This document shows, piece after piece, positions 1-5,782 of a stretch of DNA of 7,501 nt. The position numbers and the translations under genes are program-made. This DNA comes from Mycobacterium sp. (GTDB lineage: Bacteria; Actinomycetota; Actinomycetes; Mycobacteriales; Mycobacteriaceae): assembly GCA_018882545.1 (NCBI GenBank), contig VERS01000089.1:1-7501 (forward strand), written 5' to 3'. Below the pieces are notes generated by a model, which was given only the letters and a program-made list of their open reading frames with translations, had not been told where the DNA came from and did no database searches. Position 1 is the stretch's first letter; the number at the start of each line of letters is the position of its first letter.

Positions 1-956
1 GCGGTGATCCCCGGAACAGCCAGAATCGGGGCGAGGATCTCGCGAGTGCTCGGCTCGTCGGACAGTGTCTGCACCCTCATCCGGAATTCGATGTCGGCGG
101 CCTTCTCCCCCAGCAGAAGGGTGCCACTGACGGTTCGTTCGTTCTCCGCACGCACCTTCTGGAACGCCAACGCAGCGCTCACCGCCGCGTCACGGCCGGT
201 ACCTCGCAGCAGCGCCGTGGTGGCGCGGGTCACTGGGACCTCCACCAACTCGTATTCAAGTTCGGTGACGACTCCGAAGTTACCGCCGGCACCCCCGCGC
301 AGCCCCCAGAACAGGTCGGGGTTCTCACCGGCGCTCGCGGTGACCACCCGGCCGTCGGCGGTGACCATGGTGGCTCGGCGCAGCCGATCGGCGGTTAGGC
401 CGGCCCAGGGGGCGTTGGGTCCGATGCCCCCGCCCAGTGTCAGGCCGGCGATGCCGACGCCCGGGCAGTTGCCGCCGGGCAACAGCAACCGGCCGGCGCC
501 TGCTCGGGGCAGCAACTCGGCCAGGTCGGAATTGCGCACGCCGGCCTGGGCGCGGAGCGTGTTGCCGTCGATGACAGCCCGGTTCATCGGGCGAGTCATG
601 ATCAGGATGCCGGCGGTGCTTGAGCCAGCAGCGTAATGGTGCCCACCACCGCGAATCGCAAACGGAAGTCCGGTATTTCGAGCCCAGCTGACGGCTTCGG
701 CGACGTCCTGGGTATCAGCGCTCAGCACCACCGCCTGCGGCATGCTGGCAGCGAAACGCAGGTTGCGCGGAGTGGCCAGCGCGACGTAGTCCTTGTCACC
801 GGGACGCACGAGGCTACCCCGAAGCTTCCTGGCGAGTTCGTCCAGTGCGGTCCGTGACGCCGCGGTATCGGTGCGCGACGGGGCGCAGGACAAGGCCAGA
901 CCTGCGGCTGCCAGTGCGGCAGCGGTGAGGATGTCGCGGCGAGCTAGTCCGGCCAT
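1..956 (-). CDS. FAD-linked oxidase, BBE/PCMH type, Tat-exported (3' end missing)
   Basis: The reverse strand is open from an ATG at 956 to the left edge, giving 318 residues without the C-terminus. The N-terminus reads MAGLARRDILTAAALAAAG, a twin-arginine signal (R6-R7) with a hydrophobic core. It ends in LALSC, so Cys24 could be lipidated, although the lipobox is weak. The FAD-binding PCMH domain covers roughly residues 68-245. It contains RGGGHHYAAG, where His106 matches the 8-alpha-histidyl flavin site, and GGNCPGVGIAGLTLGGGIG, where Cys164 matches the 6-S-cysteinyl site of berberine-bridge and gluco-oligosaccharide oxidases. DLFWGLRGGAGGNFGVVTE (about 220-240) is also typical of the family. 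Such enzymes oxidise alcohols, sugars or alkaloid-like substrates and pass electrons to O2 or another acceptor; the substrate cannot be read here. The C-terminal BBE segment lies outside the window. The family call is secure; export and bicovalent flavin are inferred. Confidence 0.9.
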   Translation of the reverse strand, partial: MAGLARRDILTAAALAAAGLALSCAPSRTDTAASRTALDELARKLRGSLVRPGDKDYVALATPRNLRFAASMPQAVVLSADTQDVAEAVSWARNTGLPFAIRGGGHHYAAGSSTAGILIMTRPMNRAVIDGNTLRAQAGVRNSDLAELLPRAGAGRLLLPGGNCPGVGIAGLTLGGGIGPNAPWAGLTADRLRRATMVTADGRVVTASAGENPDLFWGLRGGAGGNFGVVTELEYELVEVPVTRATTALLRGTGRDAAVSAALAFQKVRAENERTVSGTLLLGEKAADIEFRMRVQTLSDEPSTREILAPILAVPGIT

Positions 957-1298
957 GACGCCAGCCAACCAGTCACGGCGGGGGGGTTCAATGCCCCGAG
1001 AACAGCGTTCACACCCCGAGTGCAGCGGCACAGGGCTCCGAGGTCCGGCGGAGACCAATTCGGTCCCGCACTCAACGGCAAGGGCTGCCCGCTGCGCACC
1101 TGGCACGAGATTGGCGTGGGCTGTTCGCGAACGGCGGCGGCGGTGGTGACGGCGACAACGCAACACCGCTGGAGCGCCGCCGAGAACACCGGGCAGGGCG
1201 GGCTCGGCTCATTAGGGCCTTTCAGCCCTTACCTCGGTGTACCGACCGCGGGGATGCTCAAAGCGGGTCGTGGAAGCAGTCAGATGGGGAGTAACCAT
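957..1298. other. Intergenic region between divergent genes
   Basis: This 342-nt gap separates the minus-strand oxidase from the plus-strand membrane protein. Open frames exist on both strands, but their translations are Arg/Ala/Thr-rich and match no family I recognise; they lack good ribosome binding sites. One frame near 1125-1160 reads like a short Gly-rich stretch (LFANGGGGGDGDN), too little to call a PGRS remnant. The identifiable elements are the dyad at 1212-1231 and a ribosome binding site (GGGGAG, 1286-1291) serving the gene at 1299. Promoters for both flanking genes should lie here, but I could not assign -10/-35 boxes with confidence. Confidence 0.6.
1212..1231 (+). promoter_or_regulatory. 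Candidate DosR/DevR box
   Basis: The 20-mer TTAGGGCCTTTCAGCCCTTA keeps the GGG-N8-CCC spacing of the mycobacterial dormancy-regulator consensus TTSGGGACTWWAGTCCCSAA and matches it at 13 of 20 positions. The right half-site deviates at three inner positions. It lies 67 nt upstream of the ATG at 1299 and on the correct side to drive that gene. A poorly matching -10-like TACCGA follows at 1239-1244. The alternative is a chance GC-rich dyad. Confidence 0.4.
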
Positions 1299-1580
1299 AT
1301 GAAGCGCGACATCTTCAAGTTCCTGTCCGGTGTTGCGGCGGCGGCGAGTTTCGGCCACATCGCTGCCGCATTCGCTACAGCACGGGGAATGATCTCGGTC
1401 CCGATCTGGCGGGGTCGTGAATGGGGCATCGGCAAGATGTTGGTCGAAGCCGTTGTCTACGGGGCGATCGGTGCCGGTCTGGCCTACCTCGGTTGGCGCC
1501 CGGAGACGCGCCCGGTCCTTCTGCCCGAGCCATTGGGGAACGACAGCGTTTCCGAACGCCCGCGGGCGGCGTCTGCTTGA
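1299..1580 (+). CDS. Small two-helix membrane protein of unknown function
   Basis: This gene encodes 93 residues from an ATG at 1299, preceded by GGGGAG with 7-nt spacing, which decides the start against longer in-frame options reaching back to 1020. The N-terminus is MKRDIFKFLSGV. A hydrophobic helix spans about residues 8-28, followed by an Arg/Trp-containing linker (IWRGREWGIGK, 36-46). A second helix covers about 47-66 (EAVVYGAIGAGLAYLGW), then a polar tail. The positive N-terminus and linker suggest a small integral inner-membrane protein. I recognise no catalytic or ligand motif and no named family. It lies 67 nt downstream of a possible DosR box and 134 nt upstream of the Cys-triplet gene on the same strand, so hypoxia control and co-transcription are possible but unproven. 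Confidence 0.75.
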   Translation: MKRDIFKFLSGVAAAASFGHIAAAFATARGMISVPIWRGREWGIGKMLVEAVVYGAIGAGLAYLGWRPETRPVLLPEPLGNDSVSERPRAASA

Positions 1581-1606
1581 CTGGCTGCCGGACATAGTCG
1601 GCGCCC

Positions 1607-1619
1607 TTCCGAGTCGGAA
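1607..1619. repeat. Short perfect dyad TTCCGA-G-TCGGAA
   Basis: A 13-nt perfect inverted repeat (6 + 1 + 6) lies 26 nt after the stop of the 93-residue membrane protein and about 95 nt before the Cys-triplet gene. The single-base centre is too tight for a good RNA hairpin and no T-run follows, so a protein-binding site is more plausible than a terminator. It could also be chance. Confidence 0.25.
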
Positions 1620-1714
1620 AGCAATTGCTCTCGGCGGCACATCCCTTCATTGCGATACGGAGAGATTCACCAAAACGGGGCGCTCGCGAACCACGGTGCT
1701 GGGAAACTGTCGCG

Positions 1715-2119
1715 ATGTTGGTCAAGCTGTTGTTCTCTCCGCTCTCGGTCGCGACGACGGCCGGCTTCGGCGTCCTGGCATCCATCGCCACCGTGGGCAG
1801 CGCCGCGGTCGTCGGCTCGATCGGCACCGTGGGCAGTGTCGCGATCGCCGGGTCACTGGGCACCGTGTCCAGCGCCGGAGTCGCCGGCTCGATCGGCACC
1901 TTCGGCAGCGCAGCGGTCGCGGGAAGTATGGGCACGGCGCTTTCGGTCCTGATGGCGGGATGCCAAGCATGCCTTGCCTGTGTCGCCTGTAGGCGATGCA
2001 AGGCGTGCATCGCCTGTTCGCACTGCGAAGACTGTGTCGGCTGCGTCGGCTGCCACAACTGCTCAGGTCTCCAGAACGGGGTCGGTCTGCGCGACGTGCA
2101 CCTGCCGGTGGCCGGCTGA
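1715..2119 (+). CDS. Cys-triplet repeat protein with N-terminal Gly/Ser 12-residue repeats
   Basis: This gene encodes 134 residues from an ATG at 1715, preceded by GGGAAA at a rather long spacing of about 8 nt; a TTG at 1625 would add 30 unconvincing residues. Residues 1-21 (MLVKLLFSPLSVATTAGFGV) are hydrophobic. Residues 22-81 are five 12-residue repeats of the type GSIGTVGSVAIA. Residues 83-116 carry twelve cysteines, one at every third position (C83, C86, C89 and so on to C116), with motifs such as CQACLACVACRRCKACIAC and CHNC. The tail is SGLQNGVGLRDVHLPVAG. Repeats and Cys block share one six-residue register, with Ser and Thr of GSxGTx replaced by Cys. I recognise no named family. The fold could be a beta-solenoid or a membrane-associated glycine-rich segment, and the thiols could bind metal or form disulfides. 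A reverse-strand frame is also open here, but its flanks do not look like protein. Confidence 0.72.
   Translation: MLVKLLFSPLSVATTAGFGVLASIATVGSAAVVGSIGTVGSVAIAGSLGTVSSAGVAGSIGTFGSAAVAGSMGTALSVLMAGCQACLACVACRRCKACIACSHCEDCVGCVGCHNCSGLQNGVGLRDVHLPVAG
1778..1957 (+). repeat. Five diverged 36-bp tandem repeats encoding 12 residues each
   Basis: The units start at 1778, 1814, 1850, 1886 and 1922. They encode ASIATVGSAAVV, GSIGTVGSVAIA, GSLGTVSSAGVA, GSIGTFGSAAVA and GSMGTALSVLMA. The protein pattern is kept better than the DNA: synonymous codons differ (GGC/GGG/GGA, TCG/TCA/AGT), so the array looks old and under protein-level selection rather than freshly amplified. Each unit splits into two hexads. 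Confidence 0.8.
1961..2062 (+). repeat. Cysteine codon at every third codon, twelve times
   Basis: From 1961 to 2062 a TGC or TGT codon falls every 9 nt without a break. TGC and TGT are mixed and the two intervening codons vary (QA, LA, VA, RR, KA, IA, SH, ED, VG, VG, HN), so this is not a simple DNA microsatellite. The period-3 cysteine pattern is conserved while the residues between are free. Confidence 0.85.
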
Positions 2120-2162
2120 CTGTCACGAGCCGACAGGTTCCCATCGCGCACCACCGGAGACT

Positions 2163-2174
2163 GGGAGGACCTCC
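2163..2174 (+). promoter_or_regulatory. Strong Shine-Dalgarno inside a small dyad before the SGNH hydrolase
   Basis: GGGAGG at 2163-2168 is the best ribosome binding site in the region, yet no ATG, GTG or TTG in the hydrolase frame lies at a usable distance. An in-frame CTG begins at 2174, with 5-nt spacing. GGAGG-A-CCTCC at 2164-2174 is self-complementary, so the site might be partly hidden in a short hairpin. It may direct a CTG start for the downstream gene. Confidence 0.4.
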
Positions 2175-2218
2175 TGCTTGCCCTGCCCACCGCCGCGGCC
2201 CTCGGCCCCCTTCTGCTG

Positions 2219-2953
2219 GTGCAGGGCCTGCACGTGCGGCGCGTCACACCACGGCTCCCGGAAGCCCCGGGACCGCGCTCCGGGCGAGCCGGCGTCGGTG
2301 CCCCCCTGCGCCTACTGGTGGCGGGTGACTCCGCCGCGGCCGGCGTGGGCGCCGCCTCACAAGACGAGGCACTGGTCGGCCGACTGGTAGCGATGTTGGC
2401 AGCGCGCCGCGCACTGGATTGGCAGCTGGAGGCCCGGACCGGCTACACCACCGCCGACGCCCATCGGCACCTGGCGGCACTGCCCGCGGACCGTTTCGAT
2501 GTAGTGGTGCTGTCCCTCGGCGTCAATGACGTGACCCGTGGAGTCGGCCGCGGCCGCTGGCTGGCGCGTCAAGCCGCACTGGCCGACCTGCTGCAGGCGC
2601 ATTTCGAACCACGCGTCCTGCTGTTCACCGCGCTCCCGCCGATGCACTTGTTCCCAGCATTACCGCAGCCGCTGCGCTGGTATCTGGGCTTACGTGCTCG
2701 CGACTTCAACATCGCGCTCGCGCAGTGGACAGAGCGTCGTCCGGGTTGTCATGTGGTGGCGCCCGATTTCCAGGCGGATCCCGCGCACATCGCAAGCGAC
2801 GGCTTTCATCCCGGACCGGCCGCCTACAGTGCGTGGGCGGCGAGGCTCGCGCGCGACATCGACCGCTTGTTCCCGGCGGACCCCACGGAGCCGCCTGATC
2901 CCGACGCGCAAAGTGCGATAGGCGCGCCGGTGACGCCGGAGCCGGACAGTTGA
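2219..2953 (+). CDS. SGNH/GDSL hydrolase family protein (start uncertain)
   Basis: From the first conventional start (GTG at 2219) the gene encodes 244 residues. The SGNH blocks are in order: LLVAGDSAAAGVG with nucleophile Ser38, Gly75 in ARTGYTT, LSLGVND with Asn103, and SDGFHPG with Asp194 and His197. These form the expected catalytic set for an esterase or lipase-like hydrolase acting on acyl or acetyl esters; the substrate is unknown. The frame stays open upstream to the TGA at 2117. The stretch 2168-2218 encodes a hydrophobic segment (LLLALPTAAALGPLLLVQG) of the kind that anchors related proteins. No ATG, GTG or TTG occurs there in frame, so a CTG at 2174 behind GGGAGG (259 residues) is a serious alternative. 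It follows the Cys-triplet gene on the same strand, so it is probably co-transcribed. Family certain, start uncertain. Confidence 0.88.
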   Translation: MQGLHVRRVTPRLPEAPGPRSGRAGVGAPLRLLVAGDSAAAGVGAASQDEALVGRLVAMLAARRALDWQLEARTGYTTADAHRHLAALPADRFDVVVLSLGVNDVTRGVGRGRWLARQAALADLLQAHFEPRVLLFTALPPMHLFPALPQPLRWYLGLRARDFNIALAQWTERRPGCHVVAPDFQADPAHIASDGFHPGPAAYSAWAARLARDIDRLFPADPTEPPDPDAQSAIGAPVTPEPDS

Positions 2954-3395
2954 ATCGCCGGGCTCGGAACCGACTGAACAACAACGGTGTTGATGTCAGG
3001 CGCGCCGGGCAGCCCCGACTGTGTAAGCGCCCCGCCGGTTATCACTTCGTCCGACCCGCCGAGTACCCGCCGCCGACGCCGCCGGCTCCCGATGGCCCCC
3101 ACGGGAGCCCACCATCCCGCGGCCTGGCGTTTGCATGCGGGAGAAATACCACCGGGCTGTAACCGGTGACCGTGCGCACGCGTAACGCGCATGAGGCATG
3201 CCGGCGGACCCACACGCGCCCTCGCTGTGGTGCCGCCGCACGCGGCCGACTTCCGCCTCAGACCCACGGCCCTGCAACCCGTGCTGTAGGAATAGGTCAG
3301 ACCGGCGACGGAGCGAGGGGCCTGATGCAGCGGCATCCGCAGCGCGCGTCTTCAACCCGGCCCCACTGGTCCCACCAACCTGATCGGAGCATTCG
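2954..3395. other. Non-coding stretch between the hydrolase and the DUF4239 gene
   Basis: This 442-nt region has open frames on both strands, but their translations are Arg/Pro/His-rich, lack ribosome binding sites and show no family features. It holds a stem-loop at 3150-3168, an adjoining perfect 10-nt palindrome (CGTGCGCACG, 3171-3180), and the ribosome binding site GGAG (3386-3389) of the next gene. A promoter for that gene must be somewhere here; I could not assign one. No riboswitch or tRNA fold was recognised. Confidence 0.55.
3150..3168 (+). terminator. Stem-loop CACCGG-(7 nt)-CCGGTG
   Basis: A perfect 6-bp stem (3150-3155 with 3163-3168) closes a 7-nt loop, GCTGTAA. No T-run follows; instead comes the palindrome CGTGCGCACG. 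It lies about 200 nt after the hydrolase stop and 228 nt before the DUF4239 start. It could be a weak terminator without a U-tract, part of a 5' leader, or a regulator site. Confidence 0.3.
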
Positions 3396-4190
3396 GTGAG
3401 TGCCTGGGTCGTCAGTCACATCCCTCCCTTGGCGTTGTTGGTCGGCCTGATCGTGCTGATCGCCGGTGGCGCGGTGGCCTTACAGGTGCTGTTGCGGCGG
3501 CGGTTTGCCTTGTTGCACGGCGACGAGCACAACGACGTCACCAAGTTCACCTACGGCGTCATCGGATTTGTGTACGCATTCTTCTTCGGTTTCATGGCCT
3601 CAGCGATGTGGGGTCAGATCAACGCAGCCGACGCCCAAGCACGGATTGAGGGGGCTGTGGGGGTTCAACTTGCCCTCGATGCCGGAGTGTTCGGGGAGAC
3701 CGATGCAGACCGTATCCGCTCCAGCCTGCTGGCGTTCGAAGAGGCCGCGATCGCGGAGTGGCCCGATGCGGCGGCGGGCCGCTCGGCGGCGGCTGACGCC
3801 GCGCTGGCCGACGTCTATCGCGCCTACGAACAGATCCAGCCGGACACCGAAGTGCAGAAGGCTTTTCTGTCGACGTCATTATCGAATCTGGACAAGGCCA
3901 GCCAGGGCCGTACGGAACGGATTTCTGAGGCGCGTCTGGAAACCGGACCCTCGTGGCCGTTGTGGGTGGTGTTCTACCTGACCAGTGCGATGGTGCTGGG
4001 CTCGGTGATCATCTACGGGGTGCGGAAACCGGTGATGCACTCCGCCATGGTCGCAACGGTGGGAACGCTGTTGGCGGTGAACCTTTTCCTGGTGGTGGAG
4101 TTGTCCCAGCCGTTCCGCGGCGACCTGGGCACATCGCCGGAGCCTTTGCACGAGGTGGTGGCGGTGATCTCCGAACTCACCGGTCGGTGA
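3396..4190 (+). CDS. DUF4239 (bestrophin-like) membrane protein
   Basis: This gene encodes 264 residues from a GTG at 3396, preceded by GGAG with 6-nt spacing. It has four predicted membrane helices: about residues 11-33, 51-72, 187-208 and 214-235. A long soluble, mostly helical segment (about 75-180) lies between the second and third. The signature HGDEHNDVTKFTYGVIGFVY (41-60) followed by AFFFGFMASAMWGQINAADA is characteristic of actinobacterial DUF4239 proteins, which resemble bestrophin channels only distantly. The function is unknown; channel activity is inferred from the fold name only. The length is usual for the family and no defect is seen. It converges on the ars operon, with only 22 nt between the stop codons, and stands alone on its strand. 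Confidence 0.88.
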   Translation: MSAWVVSHIPPLALLVGLIVLIAGGAVALQVLLRRRFALLHGDEHNDVTKFTYGVIGFVYAFFFGFMASAMWGQINAADAQARIEGAVGVQLALDAGVFGETDADRIRSSLLAFEEAAIAEWPDAAAGRSAAADAALADVYRAYEQIQPDTEVQKAFLSTSLSNLDKASQGRTERISEARLETGPSWPLWVVFYLTSAMVLGSVIIYGVRKPVMHSAMVATVGTLLAVNLFLVVELSQPFRGDLGTSPEPLHEVVAVISELTGR

Positions 4191-4212
4191 CCCTGCTGCC
4201 GTTCGTCCGGTC

Positions 4213-5298
4213 CTACGATGGTCGAGTCCCATTGGGAATCGTGTGGAACCGCTGCCGCAGTGCCAATGAGACGTAGACCAGAGCGATGAGCACGGGAACT
4301 TCGATGAGTGGGCCGACGACGCCGGCCAGAGCCTGCCCGGAGGTGGCACCGTAGGTCGCTATGGCCACGGCAATGGCCAGTTCGAAGTTGTTGCCCGCGG
4401 CGGTGAACGCCAGGGTGGTGGTGCGCTCGTAACCGAGGCCCAGCGCCGCACCGAGTGCAAAACCCCCGCCCCACATGATGGCGAAGTAGGCCAGCAACGG
4501 CAGCGCGATGCGAGCGACGTCCCAGGGCCTGCTGGTGATCTGGTCACCCTGCAGCGCGAAGAGGATCACGATGGTGAACAGCAGACCGTAAAGCGCCCAC
4601 GGCCCGACCTTCGGAAGGAAGTGGGACTCGTACCACTGCCGACCCCTGGTTCCCTCGCCGATACGCCGCGACAGATACCCGGCCAGCAGCGGGATCCCCA
4701 GAAAGATCAGCACCGACTTGGCGATCTGCCACGGCGAGGTGGAGATGTTCGTCTGCGGCAGTCCAAGCCAGCCGGGCAGCACCGACAGGTAGAACCAACC
4801 CAGCACGGCGAACATGACGACCTGGAACACCGAGTTCAGCGCTACCAGGACCGCGGCGGCCTCACGATCACCGCAGGCCAGGTCATTCCAGATGATGACC
4901 ATCGCGATGCAGCGGGCCAGTCCCACGATGATCAGGCCGGTGCGGTACTCCGGAAGGTCGGGCAGCATCAGCCACGCCAGGGCGAACATCAGCGCCGGAC
5001 CGATCAGCCAGTTCAGCAGCAGGGAGCTGACCAGCAACCGGCGGTCGCCGGTGACCGAATCCAGCCGGTCGTAGCGCACCTTGGCCAGCACCGGGTACAT
5101 CATGATCAACAGGCCCAGCGCGATCGGCAGGGAGATCCCGTCGAGCTGCACCTTCTGCAGGACCGTATTGATTCCGGGGACCCAACGCCCAAGCAGTAGC
5201 CCGGCGGCCATCGCCAGACCGATCCACAACGGCAGTAACCGGTCCAGGGTGGACAGCCGGCCTGCCACCGGTGCGTCGGGCGAGGCGGTCGCAGTCAC
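4213..5298 (-). CDS. acr3: Arsenite efflux permease ACR3
   Basis: This gene encodes 361 residues from a GTG at 5298. That GTG overlaps the TGA of arsI (sequence GTGA, 4-nt overlap), which fixes the start by translational coupling; an upstream in-frame ATG at 5454 lies wholly inside arsI and is rejected. The protein is an integral membrane carrier with about ten helices, expelling As(III), and in some members Sb(III), using the proton-motive force. Family hallmarks are the fourth-helix motif GLARCIAMVIIWNDLACGD with essential Cys130, and the ninth-helix motif AAGNNFELAIAVA with Glu306. The N-terminus (LDRLLPLWIGLAMAAGLLLG) and the length are typical. As the last gene of the operon it removes arsenite made by ArsC or released by ArsI. 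No defect is seen. Confidence 0.95.
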   Translation of the reverse strand: MTATASPDAPVAGRLSTLDRLLPLWIGLAMAAGLLLGRWVPGINTVLQKVQLDGISLPIALGLLIMMYPVLAKVRYDRLDSVTGDRRLLVSSLLLNWLIGPALMFALAWLMLPDLPEYRTGLIIVGLARCIAMVIIWNDLACGDREAAAVLVALNSVFQVVMFAVLGWFYLSVLPGWLGLPQTNISTSPWQIAKSVLIFLGIPLLAGYLSRRIGEGTRGRQWYESHFLPKVGPWALYGLLFTIVILFALQGDQITSRPWDVARIALPLLAYFAIMWGGGFALGAALGLGYERTTTLAFTAAGNNFELAIAVAIATYGATSGQALAGVVGPLIEVPVLIALVYVSLALRQRFHTIPNGTRPS

Positions 5299-5732
5299 CG
5301 CACGGCTTCCGAGGCACCCTCGCAGCAACCTGCCTCCGCCTCGAACGGCGTTGTCCCGGAGAAGCTCTCCGCGTCGGCGAGTTTGGTGTAGACCTCCCAG
5401 CGTTCGCCGTCCGGCGCGGTCACCCAGACCTTGTCCTGGGTCGCGAAGCAGCATGTCGTCCCGATCTCCTCCTCGGTGAACATTCCAGCGTCGGTCAGCC
5501 TGGCGATCTCGGCGTGGACTTCCTCGCTGGACTCGACCTCCACGCCGAGGTGATTGATACCGCCGCCCTGCCCCGGGTTCTCCAGCAGGACCAGCTTCAG
5601 CGGCGGCTCCGCGATGGCAAAGTTTGCGTAGCCCGGCTTCACCTTCGCCGGGGTGGAGTTGAACAGCGTGGAGTAGAACGCGATGGCGGCGTCGAGGTCA
5701 TCGACGTTGAGGGCCAACTGGATACGGGACAT
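5295..5732 (-). CDS. arsI: ArsI/CadI family C-As lyase (VOC/glyoxalase fold)
   Basis: This gene encodes 145 residues from an ATG at 5732, with AGGAG 9 nt upstream. It is a vicinal-oxygen-chelate protein of the ArsI/CadI family. ArsI is an Fe(II)-dependent dioxygenase that cleaves the C-As bond of trivalent organoarsenicals such as methylarsenite; CadI is the cadmium-induced homologue of M. tuberculosis. The visible features fit: RIQLALNVDDLDAAIAFYS (3-21), probable iron ligands Gln5, His61 (GGINHLGVEV) and Glu113 (RWEVYTKL), and the vicinal pair Cys94-Cys95 in GTTCCFATQDKVWV that binds As(III). A second pair, Cys136-Cys137, lies near the C-terminus. Ligand assignments are by analogy with characterised ArsI. 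Its position between arsC and acr3 supports an arsenic role over a purely cadmium one. Confidence 0.92.
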   Translation of the reverse strand: MSRIQLALNVDDLDAAIAFYSTLFNSTPAKVKPGYANFAIAEPPLKLVLLENPGQGGGINHLGVEVESSEEVHAEIARLTDAGMFTEEEIGTTCCFATQDKVWVTAPDGERWEVYTKLADAESFSGTTPFEAEAGCCEGASEAVR

Positions 5733-5758
5733 GGACGGCGTCTCCTGATCGTCGGGGT

Positions 5759-5782
5759 GATTCGGCGGGTGATTCGGCGGGT
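5759..5782. repeat. Two exact 12-bp direct repeats in the arsC-arsI spacer
   Basis: GATTCGGCGGGT occurs twice head to tail (5759-5770 and 5771-5782), flanked by looser copies ending in GGGGT and GCGGGT. It fills about half of the 52-nt spacer between the arsC stop and the arsI start. It probably arose by slippage and may vary between strains; no regulatory role is evident. Confidence 0.8.

Noticed and set aside
4..636. Plus-strand frame of 210 codons opposite the FAD oxidase
   Set aside because: The reverse strand encodes a clear flavoprotein with all family motifs; the plus-strand translation is Ser/Arg/Pro-rich and is its shadow.
944..1189. Reverse-strand 81-codon frame upstream of the FAD oxidase
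   Set aside because: It overlaps the oxidase start in another frame, has no convincing ribosome binding site and no recognisable motif.
1125..1200. PE_PGRS remnant (LFANGGGGGDGDN in one frame)
   Set aside because: The Gly-rich run is a single short stretch without PE domain, repeat continuation or start, and is explained by GC-rich sequence.
2117..2119. TGA between the Cys-triplet and SGNH frames as selenocysteine or readthrough, giving one fused protein
   Set aside because: The two genes share a frame, but no SECIS-like hairpin was recognised after the TGA, and a strong GGGAGG inside the gap argues for separate initiation.
1375..2247. Long reverse-strand frame (290 codons) opposite the Cys-triplet gene, with its own repeat such as ALPTVPIEPTTA
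   Set aside because: The repeat is the antisense reading of the 36-bp units. Its flanks are Arg/Gln/His-rich with no family features or ribosome binding site, and it runs antisense to three better-supported genes.
2824..3336. Reverse-strand frame of 170 codons across the 2954-3395 gap
   Set aside because: It overlaps the end of the SGNH hydrolase and is Arg/Gly/Ser-rich, with no family signature or ribosome binding site.
5298..5454. Longer ACR3 start at the ATG at 5454
   Set aside because: The 52 added residues are Arg/Gly-rich antisense-like sequence inside arsI. The GTG overlapping the arsI stop gives a normal ACR3 N-terminus.
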